NCBI RefSeq assembly: GCF_014897585.1
Contig: NZ_JABUXW010000016.1
Span: 50,035-114,034, forward strand
Direction of reading: 5' to 3'
From: Brachybacterium tyrofermentans
GTDB lineage: Bacteria > Actinomycetota > Actinomycetes > Actinomycetales > Dermabacteraceae
Length of the DNA: 64,000 nucleotides
In this document: positions 47,024 to 58,462 of the stretch, piece by piece
Position numbering within the stretch: the first letter of the stretch is position 1
Layout of the letters: each line of letters starts with the position of its first letter
The notes under the pieces: model-generated
Databases searched by the model: none
What the model was told of the DNA's origin: nothing
The model's input: only the letters and a program-made list of their open reading frames with translations
Made by a program: the position numbers and the translations under genes

Positions 47024-48012
47024 CCACCCTGCAGTCCGCATCCCGACCTCCGCATGGGCCCGGCGCTGCTCCTCGGCCCGATCCCGCACCAGGGCCCGGC
47101 TCTGCCGCTGGACCCGACTCCGCTCGCGGATCCGTGCTCGAGCCGGGTCGACGGCTGTCCCCGTCCCCGCAGGGCGACAGGTCCTGGCGTCTGCTGATCA
47201 CGCTCCTCGGGGCGATCGTGCTGCTCCTGCTCCTGCTGGGGCTCACCGCGGTCTCGGTGTCGAGCTGGCTCACCACCCGCAGCTTCTCCGAGATTCCGGC
47301 GACGACCGGCCTCGGGACCCCCAGCGCGCTCGAGCTCACCAATGATCTCGGCGACGTGCACGTCCTGCGATCCGCGGACGTCGACGAGGTCACCCTGGCC
47401 TTCGTCGAGGAGGGCTCGACGACGCTGCCGGCGGACGGCGCGACGGCGCAGGCCTCCATCGACCGCACGGGCGGGGCCGATGCCCCGAGCATCGCCGTGC
47501 GCCAGCCCGGAGGGCCGGCCGTGATTCCCTGGGAGAACGACACGCGCGACCTTCTCCTGCTCGTCCCGAACGACCTCGACCTGTCTCTCGATCTCACGTC
47601 CACCGTGGGCGATGTCGACGCCACGGGGTCGTTCTCCTCCCTCGCGGTGGCCTCTGAGGTGGGCGACGTGCGCCTCGCCTCCGTGGCCGCCCCGGGCGGG
47701 CTGACCGTGACGAGCGACGTGGGCGATGTCGAGGTGGAGCTCGAGGGCCCCACCCCGGACGCGGTCGAGGTGACCACCTCAGTGGGCAACGCCGACCTGC
47801 TGCTGCCGGTGGATGCGAGCGGCGACGTGGCCGTGAGCTCCGAGCTGGGTGACGTCTACCTCACCGCACCGGGGACCACCCAGTGGTCCGTCACGGCGAG
47901 CACCGAGCTCGGCGAACGGAGTGTGGATCCGAGCTTCACCGCACGGACCGGGGACGAGGTGGGCACCCTCACGGTGACCTCCGAGCTCGGGAACGTGACC
48001 GTCTCCCGCTGA
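47020..48012 (+). CDS. Membrane-anchored DUF4097 repeat protein
   Basis: A 330-residue protein: Pro/Ala-rich cytoplasmic start, one transmembrane helix (LLITLLGAIVLLLLLLGLTAVSVSSWL), and an exterior domain of repeated strand units centred on LGDV/VGDV (NDLGDVHV, STVGDVDA, SEVGDVRL, SDVGDVEV, SELGDVYL, TELGERSV), forming a DUF4097 beta-solenoid. Translationally coupled to the response regulator, so it is probably part of the signalling unit as sensor, target or negative regulator. Confidence 0.83.
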   Translation: MTTLQSASRPPHGPGAAPRPDPAPGPGSAAGPDSARGSVLEPGRRLSPSPQGDRSWRLLITLLGAIVLLLLLLGLTAVSVSSWLTTRSFSEIPATTGLGTPSALELTNDLGDVHVLRSADVDEVTLAFVEEGSTTLPADGATAQASIDRTGGADAPSIAVRQPGGPAVIPWENDTRDLLLLVPNDLDLSLDLTSTVGDVDATGSFSSLAVASEVGDVRLASVAAPGGLTVTSDVGDVEVELEGPTPDAVEVTTSVGNADLLLPVDASGDVAVSSELGDVYLTAPGTTQWSVTASTELGERSVDPSFTARTGDEVGTLTVTSELGNVTVSR

Positions 48013-48059
48013 CGTGACCAGCTCCCGCTGACTCCGTCCCGTCCTGTCCCGGACACCAC

Positions 48060-48108
48060 GATCACGGGCGGGCGCCCCGGTCATGGACCGGGGCGCCCGC
48101 CCGTGATC
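48060..48108. terminator. Perfect 23-base-pair bidirectional terminator
   Basis: Arms beginning GATCACGGGCGGGCGCCCC, fully complementary over 23 bases around the loop ATG, between convergent DUF4097 and acs genes. Confidence 0.9.
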
Positions 48109-48132
48109 GAGCTCCTGAGGCGAAGAGGTGGC

Positions 48133-50112
<1,980 letters not shown>

Positions 50113-50271
50113 GAGTACTCCTGGTTCACGGGCCCCGGGCTCGCCGGGGCGAAACGGACGGCCCAACCGTATCGCAGGAGACCCACGTCACGGGCACCGT
50201 CCACCGCGCGGACGTCCGCTGCCAGGCGCCCGGAGCGACTCGGCCGTGCGGACTCTCGTCGCCGCTCGGAC

Positions 50272-51096
50272 TCAGCTCGCGGGATGGATCTCCAGGTGCT
50301 GACCGTCAGGATCGGCGACGTGCACGCTGCGCACCGCCCCGCCCTCGACCACACGTGCGGTATATCCGCCGTCCGTGAGGCGGGCGGCGAGCTCCCCGAG
50401 GTCTTCGGTGGTCGTGAACCCGAGGCGGACGAGCGGGACCCGCAGAGCGGGATGGGCCGAATCACCTCCGGGCCGGGATGCCACCTCTCCCTCGGCCGGG
50501 GCATGCAGGCCGACCCCGCCACTGCCCGGGCTCACGAGGGCCCGGTAGGCCGGACTGCCCGCGTCGGCCGGGACGAAGCCGAGAGCACCGAAGAACGCGA
50601 CGTCACGGTCCCGTTCGACGCCTTCGGCACTGGCCCGGACGGCGACCACCGACAGGCGGGCGTCCGCCCCGGCGCCGTCATGGGCGACATAGCCGTAGTG
50701 GTCCTCCTGATCCTCGTTCAGCCCGATCGCCTCGCCATGGGGTCCGGTGATGTTCCCCTGCCGCCCATAGGCCTCGTCCCAGACCGTCACCTCGAGCCCC
50801 GCCTCGCGCAGCTGCTCGGCCGCGGCGTCGGTCGAACGCACGACCGTGCTCAGCTGGGTCTCCCCGGCCGGGGAGCCGGTCGCCGAGGTCGACGCGGAAT
50901 GGACCATGACGCGACCGCCGCCGCCGGCGACGAGCTCGGCGTACTGATCGCTCGGCGAGGTCAGCAGCGGGGCCATCCCCACCGTGCGCAGGAAGTCGAT
51001 GAGCGCACGGGGCTTCGCTGTGAACCGCAGCGGGAAGACGGTGAAGGCACTGGGGTCCGGGGTGGCCCGGTGGGCTGGAACAGGATGCTCGGTCAT
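50272..51096 (-). CDS. Two-domain VOC (glyoxalase-like) protein
   Basis: A 274-residue protein with two vicinal-oxygen-chelate modules, one in residues about 18-125 (FPLRFTAKPRALIDFLRTVGM ... NITGPHGEAIGLNED) and one in 140-274 (RDVAFFGALGFVPAD ... VRSVHVADPDGQHLEIHP). Metal-site residues are only partly recognisable, so enzyme or resistance function cannot be chosen. Downstream of an RHH protein by 10 bases, likely same transcript. Confidence 0.75.
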   Translation of the reverse strand: MTEHPVPAHRATPDPSAFTVFPLRFTAKPRALIDFLRTVGMAPLLTSPSDQYAELVAGGGGRVMVHSASTSATGSPAGETQLSTVVRSTDAAAEQLREAGLEVTVWDEAYGRQGNITGPHGEAIGLNEDQEDHYGYVAHDGAGADARLSVVAVRASAEGVERDRDVAFFGALGFVPADAGSPAYRALVSPGSGGVGLHAPAEGEVASRPGGDSAHPALRVPLVRLGFTTTEDLGELAARLTDGGYTARVVEGGAVRSVHVADPDGQHLEIHPAS

Positions 51097-51106
51097 GTCG
51101 ATCTCC

Positions 51107-51292
51107 TCAGGCGTCGTCGCGCTGGGTGGTGGAGTGGGTGAGGTACTGCGTCAGCGCCGTCTCGACGAGGGCGCTGAGGCTGGTGGACTCATCGATCGCA
51201 CGGTGCTTCACCGCGACCACGAGGTCCTTGGGCAGGTACACGTTGAACTGCACCTTGGGGCTGCTGGCGGGACTCTTCGGAACTTCTACCAT
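51107..51292 (-). CDS. Small ribbon-helix-helix protein
   Basis: A 61-residue protein with the RHH pattern: strand [22 protein letters not shown], then helix [19 protein letters not shown]-binding antitoxin or CopG-like regulators look like this, but no toxin follows; the next gene is the VOC protein. The ATG has a TAGAAT hexamer six bases upstream and no Shine-Dalgarno, so it is probably leaderless. Likely autoregulator of this two-gene unit (inference). Confidence 0.8.
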   Translation of the reverse strand: MVEVPKSPASSPKVQFNVYLPKDLVVAVKHRAIDESTSLSALVETALTQYLTHSTTQRDDA

Positions 51293-51298
51293 GCCAGG

Positions 51299-51304
51299 AT
51301 TCTA
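51299..51304 (-). promoter_or_regulatory. Candidate -10 for leaderless RHH gene
   Basis: TAGAAT on the minus strand, six bases before the ATG at 51292. Confidence 0.45.
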
Positions 51305-51391
51305 GCATCCTCGCATTACCTCTCGTCGTGCGGTCCCCACGGGCCGGGCAGATGGGCAGAGGTGCAGGCCGTGCGACTATCGTGGAGTCCC

Positions 51392-52498
51392 ATGGCCCCC
51401 GATACCGCCGCCGCGCAGCCGCCGCTGCTGGAGCCGACCCGCCTGAGCGGTCTCGAGATCCGCAATCGCATCTGGCTGGCCCCCATGTGCCAGTACATGG
51501 TCGAGGCGGAGGACGGGGTCCCCACCGACTGGCACCTCGTCCATCTCGGGGCACGGGCCGCCGGCGGGTTCGGGCTCCTCATCACCGAGGCGACCGCCGT
51601 CTCCCCCGAGGGCCGCATCAGTCCCCGTGACACCGGCCTGTGGAACGACGACCAGGCCGAGGCCTGGTCCCGCATCACCGGCTTCTGCCAGCAGCAGGGC
51701 GCGAAGATCGCGGTCCAGCTGGCGCACGCCGGGCGCAAGGCCTCCACCTGGCCGGCGCTCCCCCAGTTCTCGAACCGACGCGGCACCATCCCCGAGTTCG
51801 CCTCGGGCTGGCGCGCCGTCGGCCCCACCACCGATCCCTTCCCCGGCCTCGACGCGCCGGACGCCCTCAGCCGCGAGCAGATCGCCGAGGTGGTCCAGGA
51901 CTTCGTCGCGGCGGCCCGTCGCGCGGAGAGCGCCGGCTTCGACGCTGTCGAGCTCCACTTCGCCCATGGCTACCTGGTCCATGAGTTCCTCTCACCGCTC
52001 GTGAACACCCGGACGGACGAGTACGGGGCCGACGCCACCGGCCGACGCCGTCTCGCCCTCGAGATCGCGACGGCGGTGCGCGAGGAATGGCCTGCGCAGA
52101 AGCCGCTGATCGTCCGGATCAGTGCAACCGACTGGATCGACGGCGGCTGGGGCATCGAGCAGTCCATCGACCTCGCCCGCAGCCTCGAGATGGTCGGCGT
52201 GGACGCCCTGCACGTCTCCACCGGGGGCGCCGTGATCGCCGATATCGCCGTCGGCCCTGAGTACCAGGTCGGCTTCGCCCGCACCCTGCGCGAGGCCGTC
52301 TCCATGCCGGTCGCGGCCGTCGGGCTCCTCACCGACCCTGCCGCCGCCCAGGACGTCCTGGACCGCGGCGACGCGGATTTCGTGGCGATCGGGCGGGCCG
52401 CCCTGCGAGAAGCCGGGTGGCCGCAACGCGCCGCCCATGAGCTCGGCGTCCGGGACGGAACCCTCTATCCCGGCGCCTATCGCCGCGGATCCTGGTGA
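51392..52498 (+). CDS. Old yellow enzyme, YqjM-type NADH:flavin oxidoreductase
   Basis: A 368-residue FMN-dependent ene-reductase. Class III OYE markers: the redox-tuning Cys in APMCQYM, the VQLAHAGRKAS segment, substrate-binding His pair and FMN residues in HFAHGYLVHEFLSPLVNTRTDEYG, and a C-terminal GRAALREAGWP. Reduces activated C=C bonds of unknown physiological substrate. Transcribed divergently from the RHH-VOC unit. Confidence 0.92.
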   Translation: MAPDTAAAQPPLLEPTRLSGLEIRNRIWLAPMCQYMVEAEDGVPTDWHLVHLGARAAGGFGLLITEATAVSPEGRISPRDTGLWNDDQAEAWSRITGFCQQQGAKIAVQLAHAGRKASTWPALPQFSNRRGTIPEFASGWRAVGPTTDPFPGLDAPDALSREQIAEVVQDFVAAARRAESAGFDAVELHFAHGYLVHEFLSPLVNTRTDEYGADATGRRRLALEIATAVREEWPAQKPLIVRISATDWIDGGWGIEQSIDLARSLEMVGVDALHVSTGGAVIADIAVGPEYQVGFARTLREAVSMPVAAVGLLTDPAAAQDVLDRGDADFVAIGRAALREAGWPQRAAHELGVRDGTLYPGAYRRGSW

Positions 52499-52571
52499 GC
52501 TCGGCGAGCGGATTCGTGGTGGGATCCGAGGTGATGGTCGCAGTGGGAATCATGAAGGAGGAGGTGGCTCG

Positions 52572-53690
52572 GTGAAGATGCTCCCGGTCTCGGCGACCCT
52601 GCGTGCACGGGTCGCCCTGGCGCCGCGCTCGGTGGTGCTCATCGACAAGTTCGGCGAGCTCACGGCGCAGGAGCTGCTCGCGCAGGCGCAGCTGCATCGG
52701 CATCGTCCTGGCTCGGCGCTGCCGGGACGCGGCCATTCGCCGTGGAACCTGCTGCCGGCCCACGCTCCTCTGCGACAGATCATGGTCACCGTGCTCGCCA
52801 GCGATGCCCCGCTCGAGCTGCGGTCGAGCGGGACCCCCGAGCGCCTCTCTCCACGGCGCCGAGGCCCGCTCTCTCCGTCGCAGTTCCTCACCCTGCTGGA
52901 TCTCGGCCGACGGATCGGCCTGCGGCCGGGTCGCCGGGTGGCCAGCGCCGCTCCCGGGGTGCACGGGCATGGGCTGCTGGTGGCCCTCGGCGCCCTCGCC
53001 CTCGGCTGCCCGGTGCTGGACCTGTCCCATCTCCCCGCCGCCGAGCGGGTGGATCTGCTGCATCAGCACGCCGTGGACATGCTCGCCGGCGCCCCCGTGC
53101 ACCTGGTCGAGCTCATGCTCGCCGACCGCGAGCTGGGCGGGAACCGGCCGGTCCGCATGGAGCGTGTGATCTCCGGATCCGACGTCCTGTCCCCGCAGCT
53201 GCGAGCCGATCTCGCCCGGCACTTCGGCGCCCGGGTGCACGACATCTACGGCACGGCGGAGACGGGCCCGCTCGCCGTCGACGGCCGCCCGCTGCGCGGC
53301 ATCCGCCTGCGCGAGCGCGACGGCCAGCTGCTGGCCCGCACGCCGTTCACCGCGGGACGCACATACCTCACCGATCGGGGCGGGATCGACGCCGACGGCA
53401 CCGTCCGGGTCTCCGGCCGCGCCGAAGGCGTCCTCACCCAGGGCGGCATGGTGCATGACCCGATCGCGGTGGTGCGCCTGCTGCGCACCCATCCCGGAGT
53501 CACCGCGGCCCAGCTGCGGGTCGTGCACGATGCGGACCTCGGACCGTGCACCGTCGCCGAGGTGACGCTCGCAGCGGGTATCGCCGCGGAGTCCGCGCCG
53601 CTCCCGGAGGAGCTGCGCGCCCTGGTCCGTGACCATCTCGGCGCGGCATCAGTGCCGCGCGAGGTGCGGTTCAGCAGTCCGGGACGCTGA
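52572..53690 (+). CDS. Short ANL (AMP-binding)-like protein lacking the catalytic lysine
   Basis: A 372-residue protein with remnants of the adenylate-forming fold: a degenerate P-loop (LRSSGTPERL), ISGSDVLSPQL, the A5-like DIYGTAETG, and DADGTVRVSGRAEGVLTQGG matching the hinge region. It starts late relative to 500-residue acyl-CoA synthetases and ends in [12 protein letters not shown] without the usual GK lysine. GTG start preceded by GGAGGAGG, so it is translated. Convergent with sdaA, overlapping it by 20 bases. Either a reduced enzyme or a decaying one. Confidence 0.7.
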   Translation: MKMLPVSATLRARVALAPRSVVLIDKFGELTAQELLAQAQLHRHRPGSALPGRGHSPWNLLPAHAPLRQIMVTVLASDAPLELRSSGTPERLSPRRRGPLSPSQFLTLLDLGRRIGLRPGRRVASAAPGVHGHGLLVALGALALGCPVLDLSHLPAAERVDLLHQHAVDMLAGAPVHLVELMLADRELGGNRPVRMERVISGSDVLSPQLRADLARHFGARVHDIYGTAETGPLAVDGRPLRGIRLRERDGQLLARTPFTAGRTYLTDRGGIDADGTVRVSGRAEGVLTQGGMVHDPIAVVRLLRTHPGVTAAQLRVVHDADLGPCTVAEVTLAAGIAAESAPLPEELRALVRDHLGAASVPREVRFSSPGR

Positions 53691-55065
53691 CCGGCACCGC
53701 GGTGACCGCGAGGCCGCCCATCGCGGTCTCCTTGTAGCGATCGTTCATATCCTTGCCGGTCTGGCGCATGGTCTCGATGACCGTGTCCAGGGAGACGAAG
53801 TGCTCCCCGGTGCCGCGCAGCGCGAACCGCGCCGCGGTGATCGCCTTGACCGCGGCCATGGCATTGCGCTCGATGCAGGGGACCTGCACCAACCCGCCCA
53901 CGGGATCGCAGGTCAGGCCGAGGTTGTGCTCCATCGCGATCTCGGCGGCGTTCTCGACCTGGGCGGGTTTGCCGCCCATCGCCTCGCACAGGGCCGCGGC
54001 AGCCATCGAGCAGGCGGAGCCGACTTCGCCCTGACAGCCGACCTCCGCGCCGGAGATCGAGGCGTGCTCCTTGTACAGAGAGCCGATCGCTCCGGCGGTG
54101 AGCAGGAAGCGCACGGCGATCTCGTCGGGGTCGACCCCGTCGATGTAGGTGGTCGCGAAGAACAGCACCGCCGGGATGATGCCCGCTGCGCCGTTGGTGG
54201 GCGCGGTGACGACGCGACCGCCGGCGGCGTTCTCCTCGTTCACCGCGAGGGCGGCGAGGGACACCCACTCGAAGGCGTTCATCGGCAGGCGCACGGGGTC
54301 CTCGGCGCTGAGGGAGTCGTACCAGGAGGCGGCGCGGCGCTTGACCTCGAGGCCGCCGGGGAGGGTTCCGCTGGTGGCCGTGCCACGCCGGATGCAGTCG
54401 TCCATGGACTGCCAGATGGTGAGCAGTCCGGCACGGATCTCCTCGTCGCTGCGCCACTGGCGTTCGCGCTGGAGCATCGCCTCGGAGACGGATATGCCCT
54501 GGTCCTCGCACGCCCGGAGCAGCTGGTCGCCGGTGGTGAAGATGGCGCTCCCCTCGCCCTCGGCGGCGACCTCGGCGATCGAGCGGTCCATATCGGCCTC
54601 GTCGACCACGAAACCGCCTCCGACGGAGAACATGGGCCGACGCACGAGCTCCTCGCCCTCACCGTCGAGGGCCGAGAAGGTCATCCCGTTGGAGTGCTGG
54701 GGCAGGAAGGTCAGCGGGTGCAGCACGATGGCGGACGGCCGCAGACCCACCTCGAGCTGACCGCCCAGGAGCAGACCGCCCTCGGCCTCGATCTGGGCCA
54801 CGCGCTCCCGCCCGGCGATCGGGTCGACGGTCTCGGGATCGGAACCCTCCAGCCCCATGACCACGGCGTCCAGGGTGCCGTGCCCCGTGGCGGTAGCGGC
54901 GAGCGACCCGTACAGGTGCACCTCCACCTGGGCGACCCGCGGTCCGATCTGTTCGTCCTCGAGCACCTCACGGGCGAACTGGGCCGCCGCGCGCATCGGA
55001 CCGACCGTATGCGAGCTCGACGGCCCGATACCGATCTTGAACAGGTCGAACGTGCTGATGCTCAC
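53671..55065 (-). CDS. sdaA: L-serine ammonia-lyase (single-chain, iron-sulfur)
   Basis: A 464-residue enzyme deaminating serine to pyruvate. N-terminal beta domain ([19 protein letters not shown]), alpha domain with 4Fe-4S cysteines in [13 protein letters not shown] and [16 protein letters not shown], and [16 protein letters not shown] start forms a GTGA overlap with the helicase stop, so the two are co-transcribed. Confidence 0.96.
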   Translation of the reverse strand: MSISTFDLFKIGIGPSSSHTVGPMRAAAQFAREVLEDEQIGPRVAQVEVHLYGSLAATATGHGTLDAVVMGLEGSDPETVDPIAGRERVAQIEAEGGLLLGGQLEVGLRPSAIVLHPLTFLPQHSNGMTFSALDGEGEELVRRPMFSVGGGFVVDEADMDRSIAEVAAEGEGSAIFTTGDQLLRACEDQGISVSEAMLQRERQWRSDEEIRAGLLTIWQSMDDCIRRGTATSGTLPGGLEVKRRAASWYDSLSAEDPVRLPMNAFEWVSLAALAVNEENAAGGRVVTAPTNGAAGIIPAVLFFATTYIDGVDPDEIAVRFLLTAGAIGSLYKEHASISGAEVGCQGEVGSACSMAAAALCEAMGGKPAQVENAAEIAMEHNLGLTCDPVGGLVQVPCIERNAMAAVKAITAARFALRGTGEHFVSLDTVIETMRQTGKDMNDRYKETAMGGLAVTAVPVSVPDC

Positions 55066-56858
55066 CGTCCGCCTCCTCGACGCGGACTGCGGGATGGGGC
55101 ACCGGAGCTGCCTCGCGCACCGCCCTTCCCGGGGCCACCCTTGCCGCCCTTGCCACCCTTGCCACCCGCAGCGCCACCGGCGCCGCCCTTGCCCCCGCGG
55201 CCACCTGCCTGGCCACCGCGTTCACCGGCGCCGTCCCGTCCCGCGCCACCACGGCCCCGGCCACGGTCCTGCGCGTCCCGCCCGGCGGCCTCGGCAGTGC
55301 GCTGGCCGCGACGGCCGCCGACCGTGCGTCCCCCTCCGGAGCGCGGCCCGCCCTGGCGGGGCTCCTCCGCTCCGGCGTCCCCACGGACACCCCGGGTCCT
55401 GGAGCCGGCGCCACCGGCGCTGCCACCACGTCCGACAGCCGTGCGCCCTCCGGCGGCGCGGCCACCGGCGGCGCGGCCTCCGCGACCACCACGACCGCCG
55501 CCACGCGGGCTCTCGGTCTCGGGCTCCTCCTCCCAGGAGGCGCGACGCTCCTCGTTCGCCCGTCGCTCCTCGGCACGACGGGCATCTGCTCCGCCGGTGC
55601 GCTGGATGTCGAGCTTGCGTGGCGCACCCTTGTACTTCACCTGCGCCGGATCCTCCGCCGGGGTCCCGGCCGGTGCCTGCCCGCCGAGCTGCTCGAGCGC
55701 GGGCTCCTCAGCACTGGCGACGTCCGCCCACGTGGCCTCCACACTGGCTCCCGCGACGATGCTGCGGGTCTTGGCGACCTGGTGCGGCAGGGCGAGGGTG
55801 ACGACGACACCGGTGGCCCCGGCGCGGGCGGTGCGGCCCGAGCGGTGCACGTACTCCTTGAGGTCGTCGGACGGGTCGACGTGCACGACCATCGTCACAT
55901 CGTCGATGTGGAGGCCTCGTGCGGCGACGTCGGTCGCCACGAGCACGGGGTAGGCGCCCTCGCGGAAGCCTGCCAGCACGTTGATGCGCAGGCCCTGCTG
56001 CTTGTTGCCGTGCAGAGCGGCAGCCCGCACACCGACCTCGAGCAGCTCCTGGGCGACGCGCTCGGCGCCGAGCTGGGTGCGGGTGAACATCAGGGTGCGG
56101 CCCTCGCGGGCGCCGAGCTGCGCGGTCACGGACCGCTTGGCCGACGGCTCGATCGCGAGCACGTGGTGATCCATCGTGGTCACGGCGGCGGTCACCGGGG
56201 TCGTCTCGTGGCTCACCGGGTCCACCAGGAAGCTGTCGACGATCTCCTCGACCTGGCCATCGAGCGTGGCGGAGAACAGCATCTTCTGGGTGCCCATCGG
56301 GATGGCGGCGAGGATGTCGCGCACATCGGGCAGGAAGCCGAGGTCGGCCATGTGGTCCGCCTCGTCGACGACCGTGCTCTCGACGAGGTCGAGCTGGAGG
56401 GCACCGCGCTCGGCGAGATCGATCAGGCGCCCCGGGGTCGCGACGACGATCCCGACGCCGCGGTTGATGGCGTCGGCCTGCTTCTCGATGTTCATCCCGC
56501 CGGCGACGAGCTGCGCCTTCATGCCGACTGCGCGGGCGAAGGGGTGGATCGTGTCGACGACCTGGACGGCGAGCTCGCGCGTGGGGACCAGCACGACGCC
56601 CAGGGGGCGCTTGCGGTGCATCTTGCGGCCCCGGAAGCGAGAGGCCATCGCCAGGGTGAAGGCGAGGGTCTTGCCCGAGCCGGTCTCTGCGCGTGCCAGG
56701 ACGTCGCGTCCTGCCAGGGCATCCGGCAGGATCGCTGACTGGATCTCGAAGGCCCGCTCGAGTCCCTGATCGGCGAGGACGCCGATCAGTTCATCGGGCA
56801 GAGCCATGTCCTCGAAACGTTCCCCGCTGTGGGCGGAACGACGACGGGCCTTGGGCAT
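55062..56858 (-). CDS. DEAD-box RNA helicase with RGG-rich tail
   Basis: A 598-residue helicase. Core motifs: Q-motif region ([16 protein letters not shown]), Walker [24 protein letters not shown] (FSATLDGQ), and [10 protein letters not shown]. Residues from about 440 to the end are a disordered Arg/Gly/Ala tail with RGG and GGKGGKGG repeats suited to RNA binding, as in RhlE/CsdA-like cold-shock helicases. ATG preceded by AGGAGG. Confidence 0.93.
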   Translation of the reverse strand: MPKARRRSAHSGERFEDMALPDELIGVLADQGLERAFEIQSAILPDALAGRDVLARAETGSGKTLAFTLAMASRFRGRKMHRKRPLGVVLVPTRELAVQVVDTIHPFARAVGMKAQLVAGGMNIEKQADAINRGVGIVVATPGRLIDLAERGALQLDLVESTVVDEADHMADLGFLPDVRDILAAIPMGTQKMLFSATLDGQVEEIVDSFLVDPVSHETTPVTAAVTTMDHHVLAIEPSAKRSVTAQLGAREGRTLMFTRTQLGAERVAQELLEVGVRAAALHGNKQQGLRINVLAGFREGAYPVLVATDVAARGLHIDDVTMVVHVDPSDDLKEYVHRSGRTARAGATGVVVTLALPHQVAKTRSIVAGASVEATWADVASAEEPALEQLGGQAPAGTPAEDPAQVKYKGAPRKLDIQRTGGADARRAEERRANEERRASWEEEPETESPRGGGRGGRGGRAAGGRAAGGRTAVGRGGSAGGAGSRTRGVRGDAGAEEPRQGGPRSGGGRTVGGRRGQRTAEAAGRDAQDRGRGRGGAGRDGAGERGGQAGGRGGKGGAGGAAGGKGGKGGKGGPGKGGARGSSGAPSRSPRRGGGR

Positions 56859-56928
56859 GGTGATCCTCCTGACGATACGAACACCGCCATCATCCCGCAT
56901 GTGCCGACCGTGGGAGACTGGAAGGACG

Positions 56929-57354
56929 ATGTTGCGCACACTCATGACTTCGAAGATCCACCGAGCCACCGTCACGCAGGCAGACCTGCACTACGTGGGC
57001 TCGGTGACGATCGACCCCGTTCTCACCGAGGCGGCCGGCCTGGTCGAGAACGAGCAGGTCACGATCGTGGACATCACCAATGGTCACCGCCTCACCACCT
57101 ACGTGATCGAGGGTGAGCGCGGCAGCGGCGTGATCGGCATCAACGGCGCCGCCGCCCACCTCGTGGCCCCCGGTGACCTCGTGATCCTCATGGCGTACGG
57201 CCAGCTCGACGAGACCGAGATCTCCTCCCACCGGCCCCGGGTGGTCCATGTGGACGAGAGCAACCGCATCGTCGCGATCGGCGACGACGGCGCGCAGCCC
57301 GTCCCGGGGATGCCGGACCAGCTCTGCGGCCGCGAGTCGCACGGCATGCGCTGA
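56929..57354 (+). CDS. panD: Aspartate 1-decarboxylase
   Basis: A 141-residue pyruvoyl enzyme making beta-alanine for pantothenate. The self-cleavage site Gly24-Ser25 is in [23 protein letters not shown] at the N-terminus and [21 protein letters not shown] complete the family pattern. ATG preceded by GGAAGGA. It lies 34 kb from panC. Confidence 0.96.
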   Translation: MLRTLMTSKIHRATVTQADLHYVGSVTIDPVLTEAAGLVENEQVTIVDITNGHRLTTYVIEGERGSGVIGINGAAAHLVAPGDLVILMAYGQLDETEISSHRPRVVHVDESNRIVAIGDDGAQPVPGMPDQLCGRESHGMR

Positions 57355-57479
57355 GCCGGCCCCACGGCAGCCCGCCCGGGCGCTTCGCCCCGGCCCCCCG
57401 CCCGGGCACCTCGCCATCGCCCGTCCGCCCGGCCCGCGGCAACCGGTGGACACGGGAAGCCCCTTTCCCGCTCGACGTC

Positions 57480-57485
57480 TAGGAT
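57480..57485 (+). promoter_or_regulatory. Candidate -10 upstream of the AEC transporter leader
   Basis: TAGGAT seven bases before a GTG at 57493. Confidence 0.35.
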
Positions 57486-57492
57486 CTCCCCC

Positions 57493-57525
57493 GTGAACAC
57501 CGCCCAGCCCCCTCCCCTGCTGTGA
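57493..57525 (+). CDS. Possible 10-codon leader peptide with Pro-Pro-Pro
   Basis: GTG-initiated mini-ORF encoding (M)NTAQPPPLL, ending in TGA that overlaps the AEC transporter GTG start as GTGA. A -10-like TAGGAT sits seven bases before its start, so it could be translated leaderlessly. Three consecutive prolines are a classic EF-P-dependent pause. Could be chance; no second example is visible here. Confidence 0.35.
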   Translation: MNTAQPPPLL

Positions 57526-58448
57526 CCGGGGTCCTGGCCGGGTTCTTCATCGTCTGGTCCCTCATCGCCGTGGGCTGGGTGGCGGGCCGCACGGGCGTCC
57601 TCGGGCCCCACGGCCGCTATGTGCTGAACCGGGCGACCTTCTTCATCGCCTCCCCCGCCCTGGTCCTCGTGGGCCTGCTGAGCTCGGACCTTCGCGAGAT
57701 CTTCTCCGTGCCGATGGCCGTGGCAGGCATCTCCGGGCTGGCCACCGGCGGTCTGCTGATCCTCGGCGTACGGCTGTTCACGAAGCGCCGGGGCACCGAG
57801 CTGGTCGTCGCGGCGATCAGCGGCTCCGTGGTCAACGGCGCGAACATGGGCTTCCCCATCGCCGCCTACGTGCTCGGAGACATCTCCCACGCCCTGCCCG
57901 TGATCCTCTTCCAGCAGGCGGTCTACAACCCGCTGTACCTGTTCGTGCTCCACCAGATCACGGAGAAGGAATCGCTCGGCCCCAAGGGCGTGGCCCGCAG
58001 CATCGGCGCGAACCCCACGATCATCGCCGCCGCGGTGGGCATGGTGCTCGCGGTGCTCGGCGTGAAGATCCCGGGCGTCGTGCTCGAACCGATCCAGTCC
58101 CTCGCGGACATGGCCATCCCCGCGATGCTGCTCGCCTACGGGCTGTCCCTGCACGGCTCCCGGCCCCTCGCGAAGGACGACGGCTATCGCGGTCTGATCG
58201 CCGTCTCCTCGAGCGCGAAGCTGCTCGTGATGCCCCTCATCGCCCTCGGCATCGGCCTGCTGTTCGGGCTGTCCGGGCACTCTCTCTACGAGGTCGTGGT
58301 GATGGCCGCGCTGCCGACGGCGCAGAACGTCTATGTCGCCGCCGCCCGCTACCGGGCCGCGGAGAACCTCGCACGGGACACGGTGCTGATCACCACGATC
58401 GGAACGGTCGTGGTGCTGCTCCTGATCTCCGGCCTGCTCGGCGTCTGA
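57522..58448 (+). CDS. AEC-family transporter (auxin efflux carrier-like)
   Basis: A 308-residue transporter with about ten membrane helices in two inverted halves, starting FFIVWSLIAVGWVAGRTGVLG, with NGANMGFPIAAYVLGD and LPTAQNVYVAAARYR as family landmarks. Members move organic acids such as malate or malonate; substrate here unknown. GTG start has no good ribosome site and overlaps the stop of a 10-codon leader ORF. Confidence 0.87.
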   Translation: MTGVLAGFFIVWSLIAVGWVAGRTGVLGPHGRYVLNRATFFIASPALVLVGLLSSDLREIFSVPMAVAGISGLATGGLLILGVRLFTKRRGTELVVAAISGSVVNGANMGFPIAAYVLGDISHALPVILFQQAVYNPLYLFVLHQITEKESLGPKGVARSIGANPTIIAAAVGMVLAVLGVKIPGVVLEPIQSLADMAIPAMLLAYGLSLHGSRPLAKDDGYRGLIAVSSSAKLLVMPLIALGIGLLFGLSGHSLYEVVVMAALPTAQNVYVAAARYRAAENLARDTVLITTIGTVVVLLLISGLLGV

Positions 58449-58462
58449 CCGCCGAAGGGCAC

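Noticed and set aside
51107..51292. RHH protein as an antitoxin
   Set aside because: The neighbouring gene is a two-domain VOC protein, not a toxin, and the opposite neighbour is an old yellow enzyme.
55062..55560. Gly/Arg-rich repeats at the end of the helicase as a separate repeat array
   Set aside because: They continue the helicase reading frame and are typical RGG-type RNA-binding tails.
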